Shown piece by piece: positions 1-6,491 of a stretch of 8,834 bases of DNA. Each line of letters begins with the position of its first letter. Position 1 is the first letter of the stretch. The notes under the pieces are model-generated. The model saw nothing but the letters and a program-made list of their open reading frames with translations. It was not told the origin of the DNA and searched no databases. The position numbers were made by a program, and so were the translations under genes. The DNA comes from an uncultured Clostridia bacterium (GTDB lineage: Bacteria > Bacillota > Clostridia > Christensenellales > CAG-138). The DNA lies in contig CAMHDC010000034.1 in NCBI GenBank assembly GCA_946183765.1, positions 1 through 8,834 of the forward strand, read 5' to 3'.

Positions 1-1123
1 AACGAATCTCATCGGCGAGCGCTTCCGCGCTCATGGCCCGGGGTGAATCCGGTCGAACGGTGATAAAACGTTTTGTTTGCGGCAAAAGCTGACGGATCAT
101 ATCTCCGTGATCCTTATCCGCCATAACGCCCATCATTACCGTCATTTGCTTATCGGGGAACAGTTCCTTCATCGTCCTGGCCGCCGCCTGGAACCCATGA
201 GGGTTATGGCCGCCGTCCAACAGGAACACCGGTTTTTCGGACAGAAGTTCCATGCGCGCCGGCCAACGGACCGTAGCCATCCCCTCATATACCGCCCTGT
301 CGGGGATGGAAAGGCCTGCCTTTTTCAATTCCTCCACCGCCGTCAGCACCACGGCGGCGTTTTTAACCTGGTGACTGCCGATCAAAGGCAGGCGAATATG
401 GCAGTATTGGCCAAAGGAAAGGTCATGCCCCTGCAGGGTATGCGCGTGGTCCGTGATGCGGCTGTGATCGGTGACCACCAGCCGGGAACCGACTCGCTGG
501 CAGGTATCCCTAAACACATTGTCCGCTTCCGGATTCTCCCCATAGATCAGCGTAGTGCCGCCGGGCTTTATGATGCCGGCTTTAGCAGAAGCGATCTCAG
601 TCATGGTGTCGCCCAAATACTTCATATGGTCGTAGCCCATGGCGGTGATAACGGTGAGCAGCGGCGTGTCGATCACGTTGGTGGAGTCGAATTCACCCCC
701 CATGCCCACCTCCAGGACCACCACGTCGCAGCGCTGCTCTTTGTAATAGAGCATGGCTGCGCAGGTGATGAGCTCGAATTCAGAGGGCTGATTGGGCATA
801 CCGTCCACGATGGGCCGAATGCGTTCAAATACGTCTACCAAATCCTGATCGGGAATGGGTTTTCCATTCAGTGCGATGCGCTCATTGAACCGATTTACGA
901 ACGGAGACGTATATAGACCCGTCCGATATCCCGCTGCCTGCAGGATGGAGGCCAGCATGGCGCAGGTCGACCCCTTTCCGTTGGTCCCCGCCACATGAAC
1001 GAAACGCAGATCCTTCTGTGGGTTCCCTAAAAGCGACAGGAGTTCACGGGTGCGCTGCAGCCCGTCCTTGGTGCCCTTCCAGTAGGCGCTGTGTATGTAT
1101 GCTATGGTTTCTTCGTAATTCAT
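1..1123 (-). CDS. folC: Bifunctional dihydrofolate/folylpolyglutamate synthase FolC (partial, C-terminus off the window)
   Basis: This cytoplasmic ligase adds L-glutamate to dihydropteroate and extends the polyglutamate tail of tetrahydrofolates, using ATP. The frame is open for 374 codons from ATG 1123 to the window edge; family members are usually about 420-430 residues, so roughly 50 are missing. Seen: the P-loop GTNGKGST at residues 46-53, the SPF stretch near 74, EVGMGG at 138-143 followed by FDSTNV, the SAKAGII block whose lysine (about 181) is the carbamylated lysine position of the family, and the C-terminal-domain motifs LDGGHNP (302-308) and MGVMADKDH (331-339). The acidic residue in GGEFDSTN replaces the Arg of many family members; as I recall, Lactobacillus casei FolC also has an acidic residue there. 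The start is supported by AGGCGG six bases upstream and by an extended -10 promoter in front. It follows the terminator of the CofE-like gene, so it is its own transcription unit here. Confidence 0.95.
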   Translation of the reverse strand, partial: MNYEETIAYIHSAYWKGTKDGLQRTRELLSLLGNPQKDLRFVHVAGTNGKGSTCAMLASILQAAGYRTGLYTSPFVNRFNERIALNGKPIPDQDLVDVFERIRPIVDGMPNQPSEFELITCAAMLYYKEQRCDVVVLEVGMGGEFDSTNVIDTPLLTVITAMGYDHMKYLGDTMTEIASAKAGIIKPGGTTLIYGENPEADNVFRDTCQRVGSRLVVTDHSRITDHAHTLQGHDLSFGQYCHIRLPLIGSHQVKNAAVVLTAVEELKKAGLSIPDRAVYEGMATVRWPARMELLSEKPVFLLDGGHNPHGFQAAARTMKELFPDKQMTVMMGVMADKDHGDMIRQLLPQTKRFITVRPDSPRAMSAEALADEIR

Positions 1124-1158
1124 GGATGACCGCCTATAGACCGATGGATTTCTTTTTC

Positions 1159-1186
1159 ATTATAGCACGGCTGTGGGCCAATGCAA
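1159..1186 (-). promoter_or_regulatory. Extended -10 promoter of folC
   Basis: Read on the minus strand, a perfect TATAAT (1159-1164) is preceded by TGC, giving the TGnTATAAT extended -10 form. A weak -35 candidate TTGCAT (1181-1186) lies 16 bases upstream. The promoter falls between the terminator of the upstream gene and the folC ribosome binding site, leaving an untranslated leader of roughly 30 bases. No room remains for a folate riboswitch. Confidence 0.75.
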
Positions 1187-1198
1187 GGCAGAAAGAAA

Positions 1199-1218
1199 GC
1201 CCGCCGACAGCAGCGGGC
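1199..1218 (-). terminator. Rho-independent terminator after the CofE-like gene
   Basis: On the minus strand the arms GCCCGC and GCGGGC pair, extended inward by one wobble and one G-C pair to leave a CTGT tetraloop. The hairpin is followed by TTTCTTTCT. It starts 17 bases past the TAA stop of the 393-residue gene and ends just upstream of the folC promoter. Confidence 0.85.
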
Positions 1219-1235
1219 ATAGCTGAATATCGAAC

Positions 1236-2417
1236 TTATTCGTCAGCGTAGTTGTTGAAATAGTTCTGCACCAACACGATGGGCGTTCCCTTGTCGCCGC
1301 TGCCGCTGGTAAGATCGCACAGGGAGCCGATAAGATCGGTGAGCCGACGAGGCGTGGTCCCCTGAGACACCATTTGTCCCTTCAAGCTGGCGTTCTTCTC
1401 CCGAATGCGCTGTTTGATGGCCTGACGCAGCTCTATACCGCTAAGGCCCTTGAAATCGTTGTCCGCCAAATACTTGAGCTTTAACTCATTAGGCAGGCCG
1501 TTGAGTCCCGCCGTGAAGCCGGGAGAGACCACCGGATCCGCCAGCTCCCAAATCTTGCCCACCGGGTCTTTGAAAGCGCCGTCGCCGTAGACCATGGCTT
1601 CCACATGGATCCCGGTGCGGGCGATAAATTCCGCCTGAATGTTTTCTGCTACTGTCTGCGCGTTTTTCGGGAACAGCTTGACAGTGTTCTCCGTTGCCTT
1701 ATTGGAGCCTAAGAGGCCATATTCCGGCTGGTAGCCGCTTCCGTCCACAGACTCGTTCATGATGTCGCACAGGGTCAGCGCCTTCTTTGCGCCGGCTTTC
1801 AAAAGCCGTTTTTTCGTCCGCTCCCGTTCATGGATGTTGGCGCACAGCACCGTATCCGTATACTTCAGTACAGCGGCCGGATCGTTGGCAAAGACGATCT
1901 GTGCCTCCGCCCCTTCCTCTTCGATCAGGCTCCGATAGTATTCCACATAGTTGACGCCGGTGAACGTGTGCTTGGGCTCGCCGAACAGGCGGATGAATTC
2001 CTCTTCGGATAAAGTGTCGGAATAGGGATTCAAGCCGGAATCCAGCAGCGCGTCCTCGTCGATCAGGTGGTTCCCCTCTTCGTCGGCAGGATAGGACAAC
2101 AGCACGACGACCTTCTTGGTGCCTCGCGCAATGCCCCTCAGACAGATAGCGAACCGATTGCGGCTGAGAATGGGAAATACCACGCCCACGGAATCGCCGA
2201 GCTTCTGCTGCACGTCCTTGGCGATGTTGTCGGTGGTGCAATAGTTGCCGTCCGCACGGGCCACGACGGCCTCGGTCACAGCTACCACGTCCCGATCATG
2301 CAGATTGAAGCCTTCCTTCTGTGCTGTCTGCAGCACGGAATCCACAACGATAGAGACGATGTCGTCCCCTTGACGAATGATGGGCGCTTTAATGCCCCTT
2401 GAGATCGTACCTGCCAT
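1236..2417 (-). CDS. Coenzyme F420-0:L-glutamate ligase (CofE-like) family protein, substrate unknown
   Basis: A 393-residue cytoplasmic protein of the CofE family (COG1478, F420_ligase fold), whose archaeal members attach L-glutamate to F420-0 with GTP. Seen: an N-terminal block PIIRQGDDIVSIV (12-24), the core DVVAVTEAVVARADGNY (43-59) matching the family's VVTSKVVSKAEG-type signature, SRNRFAICLRGIARG (85-99), and GDGAFKDPVGKIWELADP (278-295), which sits where CofE has its metal- and nucleotide-binding aspartates. It has no signal peptide or membrane segment. It is about 140 residues longer than archaeal CofE (about 250), the long form I associate with Firmicutes. AAGGAG lies 8 bases before the ATG. 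It has its own promoter and terminator and stands between nfnB and folC. No F420 pathway gene is visible, so F420 glutamylation is doubtful; folate or another acceptor is equally possible. Family assignment is firm, function is not. Confidence 0.85.
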   Translation of the reverse strand: MAGTISRGIKAPIIRQGDDIVSIVVDSVLQTAQKEGFNLHDRDVVAVTEAVVARADGNYCTTDNIAKDVQQKLGDSVGVVFPILSRNRFAICLRGIARGTKKVVVLLSYPADEEGNHLIDEDALLDSGLNPYSDTLSEEEFIRLFGEPKHTFTGVNYVEYYRSLIEEEGAEAQIVFANDPAAVLKYTDTVLCANIHERERTKKRLLKAGAKKALTLCDIMNESVDGSGYQPEYGLLGSNKATENTVKLFPKNAQTVAENIQAEFIARTGIHVEAMVYGDGAFKDPVGKIWELADPVVSPGFTAGLNGLPNELKLKYLADNDFKGLSGIELRQAIKQRIREKNASLKGQMVSQGTTPRRLTDLIGSLCDLTSGSGDKGTPIVLVQNYFNNYADE

Positions 2418-2449
2418 AGCTATTTCTCCTTTTCTTTGGCAAAAAACAG

Positions 2450-2483
2450 ATTATAAAATACCGTAATCTGCGCCGGATGTCAA
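2450..2483 (-). promoter_or_regulatory. Promoter of the CofE-like gene
   Basis: The 89-base gap behind nfnB contains, on the minus strand, a perfect -35 hexamer TTGACA (2478-2483). At the ideal spacing of 17 bases is TATTTT (2455-2460), a 4/6 match to the -10 box. A perfect TATAAT (2450-2455) overlaps it but is 22 bases from the -35, too far for a standard pair. Either or both may be used. The gene can probably be transcribed independently of the sda-nfn operon. Confidence 0.65.
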
Positions 2484-2506
2484 GAAAAATATATAATCGA
2501 ATCCGC

Positions 2507-3898
2507 CTATTGCTTGTTTTGAATGTACAGATCCATAGCGGCAGCGGCTTTCTTTCCTGCGCCCATAGCCAGAATGACCGTGGCCGCACCTGTAACGGCG
2601 TCTCCGCCCGCATAGATGCCTTCGCAGGAAGTGAGCCCATTTTCATCGGTGATGATGCCGCCCCAGCGCTGAGTAGCAAGTCCCTCCGTGGTGGACTTGA
2701 TCAGCGGATTGGGGCTGGTGCCCAGGGCCATGATGACGCAATCGGTCTCCAACTCGAATTCGCTGCCCGGAATCTCCACGGGACGACGGCGGCCGGAAGC
2801 GTCCGGCTCACCCAGCTCCATGCGGATACAGCGCATCTTCACAACGTTACGATTCTCGTCGCCGATGAGCTCCACCGGATTGTTCAGAAGCTTGAATATG
2901 ATGCCCTCCTCCATGGCGTGCTCCACCTCCTCCTTCCGAGCAGGGAGCTCCTCCAGAGAACGTCGATAGACGATGGTCACCGATTCCGCTCCCAGCCGCA
3001 AGGCACAGCGAGCTGCGTCCATGGCTACGTTTCCGCCGCCCACCACGGTCACGTTCTTAGCATGCTGAATGGGTGTATTGGCGTCAGGTTCATAAGCCTT
3101 CATCAGATTCACTCGGGTCAAAAACTCGTTGGCGGAATAGACGCCCTTCAGGTTCTCTCCGGGGATATTCATGAATTTGGGCAGACCGGCACCGGAGCCG
3201 ATAAACACCGCCTCGAAGCCTTCCTGTTCCATGAGTTCCTGAACGGAGAGCACGCGGCCGATGACCATATTGGTCAGCACCTTCACGCCCATCTGCTGCA
3301 ATCCCTCGATCTCCCGCTTCACAATGGCTTTAGGAAGACGGAATTCTGGGATGCCGTAACTCAGCACGCCGCCCGCCACATGCAAAGCTTCATACACGGT
3401 CACGTCATAGCCCTTTCGCGCCAGATCACCCGCACAGGTAAGCCCTGCCGGGCCGGAACCCACTACGGCCACCTTGTGCCCGTTCTTCTCCGGCGTAAAA
3501 GAACCTCCTTCAGCGTGAGCGTTGTGATAATCGGCTACGAACCGTTCCAATCGACCGATGCCGACGGGTTCCCCCTTGATGCCGCGCACGCAGTACTTTT
3601 CGCACTGGCTTTCCTGGGGGCATACCCGGCCGCATACGGCGGGCAACGCGCTGTCAGCCGCTATGATTTGATAGGCGCCTTCGTAATCGCCCTCCCGAAT
3701 CTTGGCGATAAAATGAGGAATACGAATGTTCACGGGGCATCCCTGCACACAGGGAAAATTCTTGCAGTTGAGGCACCGCTGCGCTTCGTCCAAAGCCTGT
3801 TCCTCGCTGTAGCCCAGCGCCACCTCGCTGAAATTGTGAGCACGCACCTGGGGCTCCTGGCTGGGCATAGGATTCTTTTCTTTCCGCATGTTGGCCAT
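2507..3898 (-). CDS. nfnB: NfnB/NfnL: large subunit of NADH-dependent ferredoxin:NADP+ oxidoreductase (GltA/SudA-type flavoprotein)
   Basis: Large subunit of the soluble transhydrogenase that reduces NADP+ with both reduced ferredoxin and NADH by flavin-based bifurcation; the bifurcating FAD sits in this subunit. Automatic pipelines often call it glutamate synthase small chain (GltA). At 463 residues it has the usual length. Seen: the N-terminal cluster motif C42-x2-C45-x4-C50-x3-C54, a second set C89, C93, C99, C103, and GIGRLERF (113-120), whose Glu118 aligns with the non-cysteine ligand of the proximal [4Fe-4S] cluster. The FAD loop GSGPAG is at 147-152, the NADP(H) loop GGGNVAMD at 287-294, and the C-terminal FAD motif YAGGDAVTGAATV at 429-441. 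The start is fixed by GGAGGTGA seven bases upstream, and the ATG directly follows the nfnA stop. No GltB-type large subunit is nearby, and the NfnA partner argues against glutamate synthase. Stop is TAG; no convincing terminator follows. Confidence 0.92.
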   Translation of the reverse strand: MANMRKEKNPMPSQEPQVRAHNFSEVALGYSEEQALDEAQRCLNCKNFPCVQGCPVNIRIPHFIAKIREGDYEGAYQIIAADSALPAVCGRVCPQESQCEKYCVRGIKGEPVGIGRLERFVADYHNAHAEGGSFTPEKNGHKVAVVGSGPAGLTCAGDLARKGYDVTVYEALHVAGGVLSYGIPEFRLPKAIVKREIEGLQQMGVKVLTNMVIGRVLSVQELMEQEGFEAVFIGSGAGLPKFMNIPGENLKGVYSANEFLTRVNLMKAYEPDANTPIQHAKNVTVVGGGNVAMDAARCALRLGAESVTIVYRRSLEELPARKEEVEHAMEEGIIFKLLNNPVELIGDENRNVVKMRCIRMELGEPDASGRRRPVEIPGSEFELETDCVIMALGTSPNPLIKSTTEGLATQRWGGIITDENGLTSCEGIYAGGDAVTGAATVILAMGAGKKAAAAMDLYIQNKQ

Positions 3899-4741
3899 CT
3901 ACTTCACCTCCATGGAAAACAGATTGCAGGCCGCTTCACGGGCCTTAGCTTCAAAGGGTTTATAGGCGGCGCACCGGGCCATAGCTTCGTCGAAGTCCAC
4001 CTGATGCCCGTCAAAGTCCGGGCCGTCCACACACGCAAACTTCATCTTGCCCCCCACTGTCAAGCGACAGCAGCCGCACATGCCCGTGCCGTCGATCATG
4101 ATTGGATTCATGGATACCACGGTCTTGATCCCGTATTCCTTGGTTAGTCGGCAAACGAATTTCATCATAATGAGTGGTCCGATGGCGATGACCTGATCGT
4201 ATTCCCGCCCGCTCTCAATCAGTTTCTTCAGGGCGTCCGTCACCAGTCCCTTTTCACCCCAGGTACCGTCGTCGCTGACCGGAACGAAGTTGGTACTGTT
4301 GGCGCGAAACTCTTTCTCCAGGATGACCAGATCCTTGCACCGGAACCCGGCCACGGCATCCACTTCGCAACCCTGCTCATACAGTTTTTTTGCCACAGGG
4401 AACGCGATCGCGCAGCCAACGCCGCCGCCGATGACGGCGACCCGTTGTAAGCCTTCGGTCTCCGTGGGCTTGCCGAGAGGCCCGACAAAATCGGGAATGC
4501 ACTCCCCCTGCTGCTTGTGATTCAGCTTCTCAGTGGTCGCGCCCACGATTTGAAAGATAATGTCCACGGTGCCCGCATCTCGATCATATCCCGCAACGGT
4601 CAAGGGAATCCGCTCACCATTCTCCTCTGCACGAAGGATGATGAACTGACCCGGCTGAACCTTCTTGGCCACCATGGGCGCTTCAATGCTCATGCGGGTC
4701 ACGGAGGGATTCAGGGGCTCCTTTTTTACGATACGATACAT
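3899..4741 (-). CDS. nfnA: NfnA/NfnS: small subunit of NADH-dependent ferredoxin:NADP+ oxidoreductase (SudB/PyrK-like)
   Basis: A 280-residue ferredoxin-NADP reductase-fold subunit that binds FAD, a [2Fe-2S] cluster and NAD(H), and partners NfnB. It is also annotated as sulfide/dihydroorotate dehydrogenase-like FAD/NAD-binding protein. Seen: an FNR-type beta-barrel with the flavin motif RIPLTVAGYD (44-53), the nucleotide loop GGGVGCA (105-111), and a C-terminal cluster motif D217-x4-C222-x2-C225-x11-C237. The aspartate takes the place of the first cysteine of PyrK, the arrangement known for NfnA and one that separates it from true dihydroorotate dehydrogenase subunits. The start at MYRIV is preferred over an ATG 33 bases upstream, because GAGGAGG sits 7 bases before it and homologues begin here. 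It lies 25 bases after sdaAA and its TAG stop touches the nfnB ATG, so the two subunits should be co-translated. Confidence 0.92.
   Translation of the reverse strand: MYRIVKKEPLNPSVTRMSIEAPMVAKKVQPGQFIILRAEENGERIPLTVAGYDRDAGTVDIIFQIVGATTEKLNHKQQGECIPDFVGPLGKPTETEGLQRVAVIGGGVGCAIAFPVAKKLYEQGCEVDAVAGFRCKDLVILEKEFRANSTNFVPVSDDGTWGEKGLVTDALKKLIESGREYDQVIAIGPLIMMKFVCRLTKEYGIKTVVSMNPIMIDGTGMCGCCRLTVGGKMKFACVDGPDFDGHQVDFDEAMARCAAYKPFEAKAREAACNLFSMEVK
3904..3911 (-). promoter_or_regulatory. nfnB ribosome binding site inside the end of nfnA
   Basis: GGAGGTGA on the minus strand is formed by the final codons of nfnA (Met-Glu-Val-Lys-stop). It lies seven bases before the nfnB ATG, which follows the nfnA TAG with no gap. 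The last residues of NfnA are therefore constrained by the need to encode this site. Confidence 0.85.
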
Positions 4742-4748
4742 GACTCGT

Positions 4749-4755
4749 CCTCCTC
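4749..4755 (-). promoter_or_regulatory. nfnA ribosome binding site that decides the start
   Basis: GAGGAGG on the minus strand, 7 bases before ATG 4741. It fills most of the 25-base gap between the sdaAA stop and nfnA, and selects the MYRIV start over the in-frame ATG at 4774, which lies inside the end of sdaAA. Confidence 0.85.
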
Positions 4756-4766
4756 TATACTTGCTT

Positions 4767-5648
4767 TCACTCAAAACTTCTGATCTTTTCCGCGATCTTT
4801 TGAGCGGTGGGCGTGGCTGCGATGCCGCCGCGGGCTGTCTCCCGCAGATCCGGGTTCATCATGCGGCCTACGTTGCGCATGGCCGTCACTACTTCGTCAA
4901 AAGGAATGATGCTTTCAATCCCGGCCATGACCATATCGCTGCATAGGACGGCGTTGGCAGCGCCGATAGCGTTGCGCTTGATACAGGGGCATTCCACCAG
5001 CCCGGCCACCGGGTCGCATACCAGACCCATTACGTTTTTCAGTGCGATAGCCGCTGCGTGGAGACACATGTCCGGCGTGCCGCCTCTAAGCTCCGTCAGG
5101 GCGCTGGCCGCCATGGCCGCCGCAGAACCGGTCTCCGCCTGGCATCCGCCGGAAGCGCCGGCGATGCTGGCGTTATGAGCGATGATCATGCCGATCGCGC
5201 CGGCGTTGCAGAGGCCCGCAATCAGCTGCTCCTCGCTTAAGTCATGAGCGTCGCCGTATTGGATGAGTACTGCCGGCAGGATGCCGCTGGCTCCGGCCGT
5301 AGGCGCTGCCACGATCCGGCCCATGGAAGCGTTCACCTCCGTCACCGCCATAGCGGAGGCGACGATCTTCGTCATCTCCTGCCCCATGACCGCGTAGTCT
5401 GCAAATGCCATAAGCTTATCTGCGTCTTCGCCCATAAGACCGGTGATGGAGATCTGCTGCTCCTCCAGGCCTACGCGAATGCTCTCACGCATGACCTCCA
5501 GATTGAGCGACATCTCACGCATGATCTCGTCCCGATCCATCTCCTCGCGGGAAAGTTCCGCCAGGATCGCAGCTTCGCTGATGGGTATCTGCTCCCCATG
5601 GCAGATATCCAAGAGCTCCTGACCGTTCAAAAAGGTGTGTTCTATCAT
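4767..5648 (-). CDS. sdaAA: L-serine dehydratase, iron-sulfur-dependent, alpha subunit
   Basis: Catalytic subunit of the two-chain serine ammonia-lyase, which converts L-serine to pyruvate and ammonia in the cytoplasm with an oxygen-sensitive [4Fe-4S] cluster. It has 293 residues. Seen: the predicted cluster cysteines C169 (in SGGCQAE), C211 (in CDPVAGLVE) and C222 (PCIKRN). The intervals of 42 and 11 residues equal those of the ligands in the single-chain Legionella enzyme as I recall them. Also seen are the family blocks TAGASGILPAVL (117-128) and AIGMIIAHNASIAGASGG (151-168). The start is ATG 5648, overlapping the sdaAB stop as ATGA, with GGAGG 10 bases upstream; an in-frame TTG at 5657 is only one base from that GGAGG and is unlikely. 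It is followed after 25 bases by nfnA, suggesting a shared transcript. Confidence 0.95.
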   Translation of the reverse strand: MIEHTFLNGQELLDICHGEQIPISEAAILAELSREEMDRDEIMREMSLNLEVMRESIRVGLEEQQISITGLMGEDADKLMAFADYAVMGQEMTKIVASAMAVTEVNASMGRIVAAPTAGASGILPAVLIQYGDAHDLSEEQLIAGLCNAGAIGMIIAHNASIAGASGGCQAETGSAAAMAASALTELRGGTPDMCLHAAAIALKNVMGLVCDPVAGLVECPCIKRNAIGAANAVLCSDMVMAGIESIIPFDEVVTAMRNVGRMMNPDLRETARGGIAATPTAQKIAEKIRSFE

Positions 5649-6304
5649 AAGGTGCAAGCCTCCGTGATGCCGTCCACATTGTTTACGATCCGCCGACGGG
5701 TAGCTTCATCCACCGGCGTATCCGTTTCAATGACCATGCAGGCGCCCTGTCGCCGTTCGGATCGGAAGACCTTCATAAAGGCTACGTTGATCTTTTCCAA
5801 CGCCAGAATGGATGTCACCTTGGAGATGATGCCCGGGGCGTCCTGATGGAAGCAGATCAGCGTGGGGTATTCGCCGGAGAAGCTTACCTCCATGCCGTTG
5901 ATAGAAGTGACACAGATGCGCCCGCCACCGATGGAGGTACCGATATAGGTATATTCCTTTCCATCCTCTCCCTGCACGTAAACCCGTGCCGTGTTGGGAT
6001 GCTCCGGTTCCTCGCTGCTGAAGAAGACAGGGATGTCCACATCTGCCTCTTTCGCCAGGAGCTTGGCATATCGGAGGGTACCCTGATCAGGGTCCACGCC
6101 CAAAATGCCGGCCACGATGGCGGTGTCCGTGCCGTGACCCCGGCCTGTTTCCGCAAAGGAGCCGTACAGGGTAACCCGCGCAGCTTTGACCTTGCCGTTC
6201 ACCAGCCGATTGGCCACCTGACCGATGCGCACTGCACCGGCCGTGTGGGAGCTGGAGGGGCCGATCATCCGAGGCCCGATGATGTCGAAGAGACTGATGC
6301 TCAT
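5645..6304 (-). CDS. sdaAB: L-serine dehydratase, iron-sulfur-dependent, beta subunit
   Basis: A 219-residue companion of SdaAA and first gene of the operon. Seen: the family motif IGPSSSHTAGAVRIG (14-28), then SFAETGRGHGTD (49-60), in the ASB/beta domain that lies against the catalytic subunit. A C-terminal ACT domain runs from about residue 147 to 219 (PTLICFHQDAPGIISKVTSI, then a beta-alpha-beta pattern). ACT domains bind amino acids; in serine dehydratases this may sense or bind serine, which is inferred, not shown here. AAAGGA lies 5 bases before the ATG. The TGA stop overlaps the sdaAA ATG, the usual sign of translational coupling of two subunits needed in equal amounts. Confidence 0.95.
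   Translation of the reverse strand: MSISLFDIIGPRMIGPSSSHTAGAVRIGQVANRLVNGKVKAARVTLYGSFAETGRGHGTDTAIVAGILGVDPDQGTLRYAKLLAKEADVDIPVFFSSEEPEHPNTARVYVQGEDGKEYTYIGTSIGGGRICVTSINGMEVSFSGEYPTLICFHQDAPGIISKVTSILALEKINVAFMKVFRSERRQGACMVIETDTPVDEATRRRIVNNVDGITEACTL
5659..5663 (-). promoter_or_regulatory. sdaAA ribosome binding site that decides the start
   Basis: GGAGG on the minus strand within the last codons of sdaAB, 10 bases before ATG 5648. It supports the ATGA-overlap start of sdaAA over the in-frame TTG three codons upstream. Confidence 0.75.
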
Positions 6305-6342
6305 GCTGTTCCTTTCGTTCGATCAAAAAACATTCTGCGTAA

Positions 6343-6351
6343 AGTATACCA
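6343..6351 (-). promoter_or_regulatory. Extended -10 promoter of the sdaAB-sdaAA-nfnA-nfnB operon
   Basis: On the minus strand TGG precedes TATACT (6343-6348, 5/6 match to TATAAT), an extended -10 element. The expected -35 position is a T-rich run with no good hexamer, so the promoter may rely on the extended -10 or on an activator. It lies 38 bases before the sdaAB start and downstream of the HU terminator. A 7-base inverted repeat (6337-6343 and 6400-6406) brackets it. Confidence 0.55.
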
Positions 6352-6421
6352 TGCTCGATAAAAGAAAAAAAGAGTGAAACATACTGTTATGAGAAATAAT
6401 TTACGCTCGTTCCAAAAGCAA

Positions 6422-6449
6422 GACCCCGCAGCCAGGTGGCTCCGGGGTC
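6422..6449 (-). terminator. Rho-independent terminator after the HU gene
   Basis: Arms GACCCCG (6422-6428) and CGGGGTC (6443-6449) form a 7-bp stem, then one C-C mismatch (G-G on the transcript), then AGCC/GGCT with a 4-base loop. On the minus strand the hairpin is followed by TTGCTTTTGG, a T-rich tail. It lies 42 bases past the HU stop and separates the HU block from the serine dehydratase operon. Confidence 0.8.
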
Positions 6450-6491
6450 CATATATGCTGCCGCATGCTTAGACGCGCATGCTATACTTCG

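Noticed and set aside
77..916. A 279-codon open frame on the plus strand
   Set aside because: It lies opposite folC, whose P-loop, EVGMGG and LDGGHNP motifs are intact on the minus strand; the plus-strand product resembles nothing I know.
1124..1235. A folate (THF) riboswitch in front of folC
   Set aside because: The leader after the predicted promoter is only about 30 bases, too short for any known THF aptamer; the rest of the gap is the upstream gene's terminator.
2507..3898. Glutamate synthase small subunit (GltD/GltA) as the function of the 463-residue flavoprotein
   Set aside because: No large glutamate synthase subunit is adjacent, while the gene abuts an NfnA homologue with the Asp-Cys3 cluster motif, which points to NfnAB.
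2477..4147. A 556-codon open frame on the plus strand opposite nfnB and nfnA
   Set aside because: It is antisense to two well-supported genes, shows no recognisable domain, lacks a plausible ribosome binding site, and its composition (rich in His, Arg, Leu) is that of a reverse-frame shadow of GC-rich genes.
6077..6098. Local palindrome around GGGTACCC and a second AGGGT copy inside sdaAB
   Set aside because: It lies within conserved coding sequence and has no associated site or flanking repeat; codon content explains it.
6463..6482. Two GCATGC palindromes forming a possible short hairpin just behind the HU stop
   Set aside because: The stem is only 6 bp with an 8-base loop and no T-run on either strand; the strong hairpin at 6422-6449 already explains termination.
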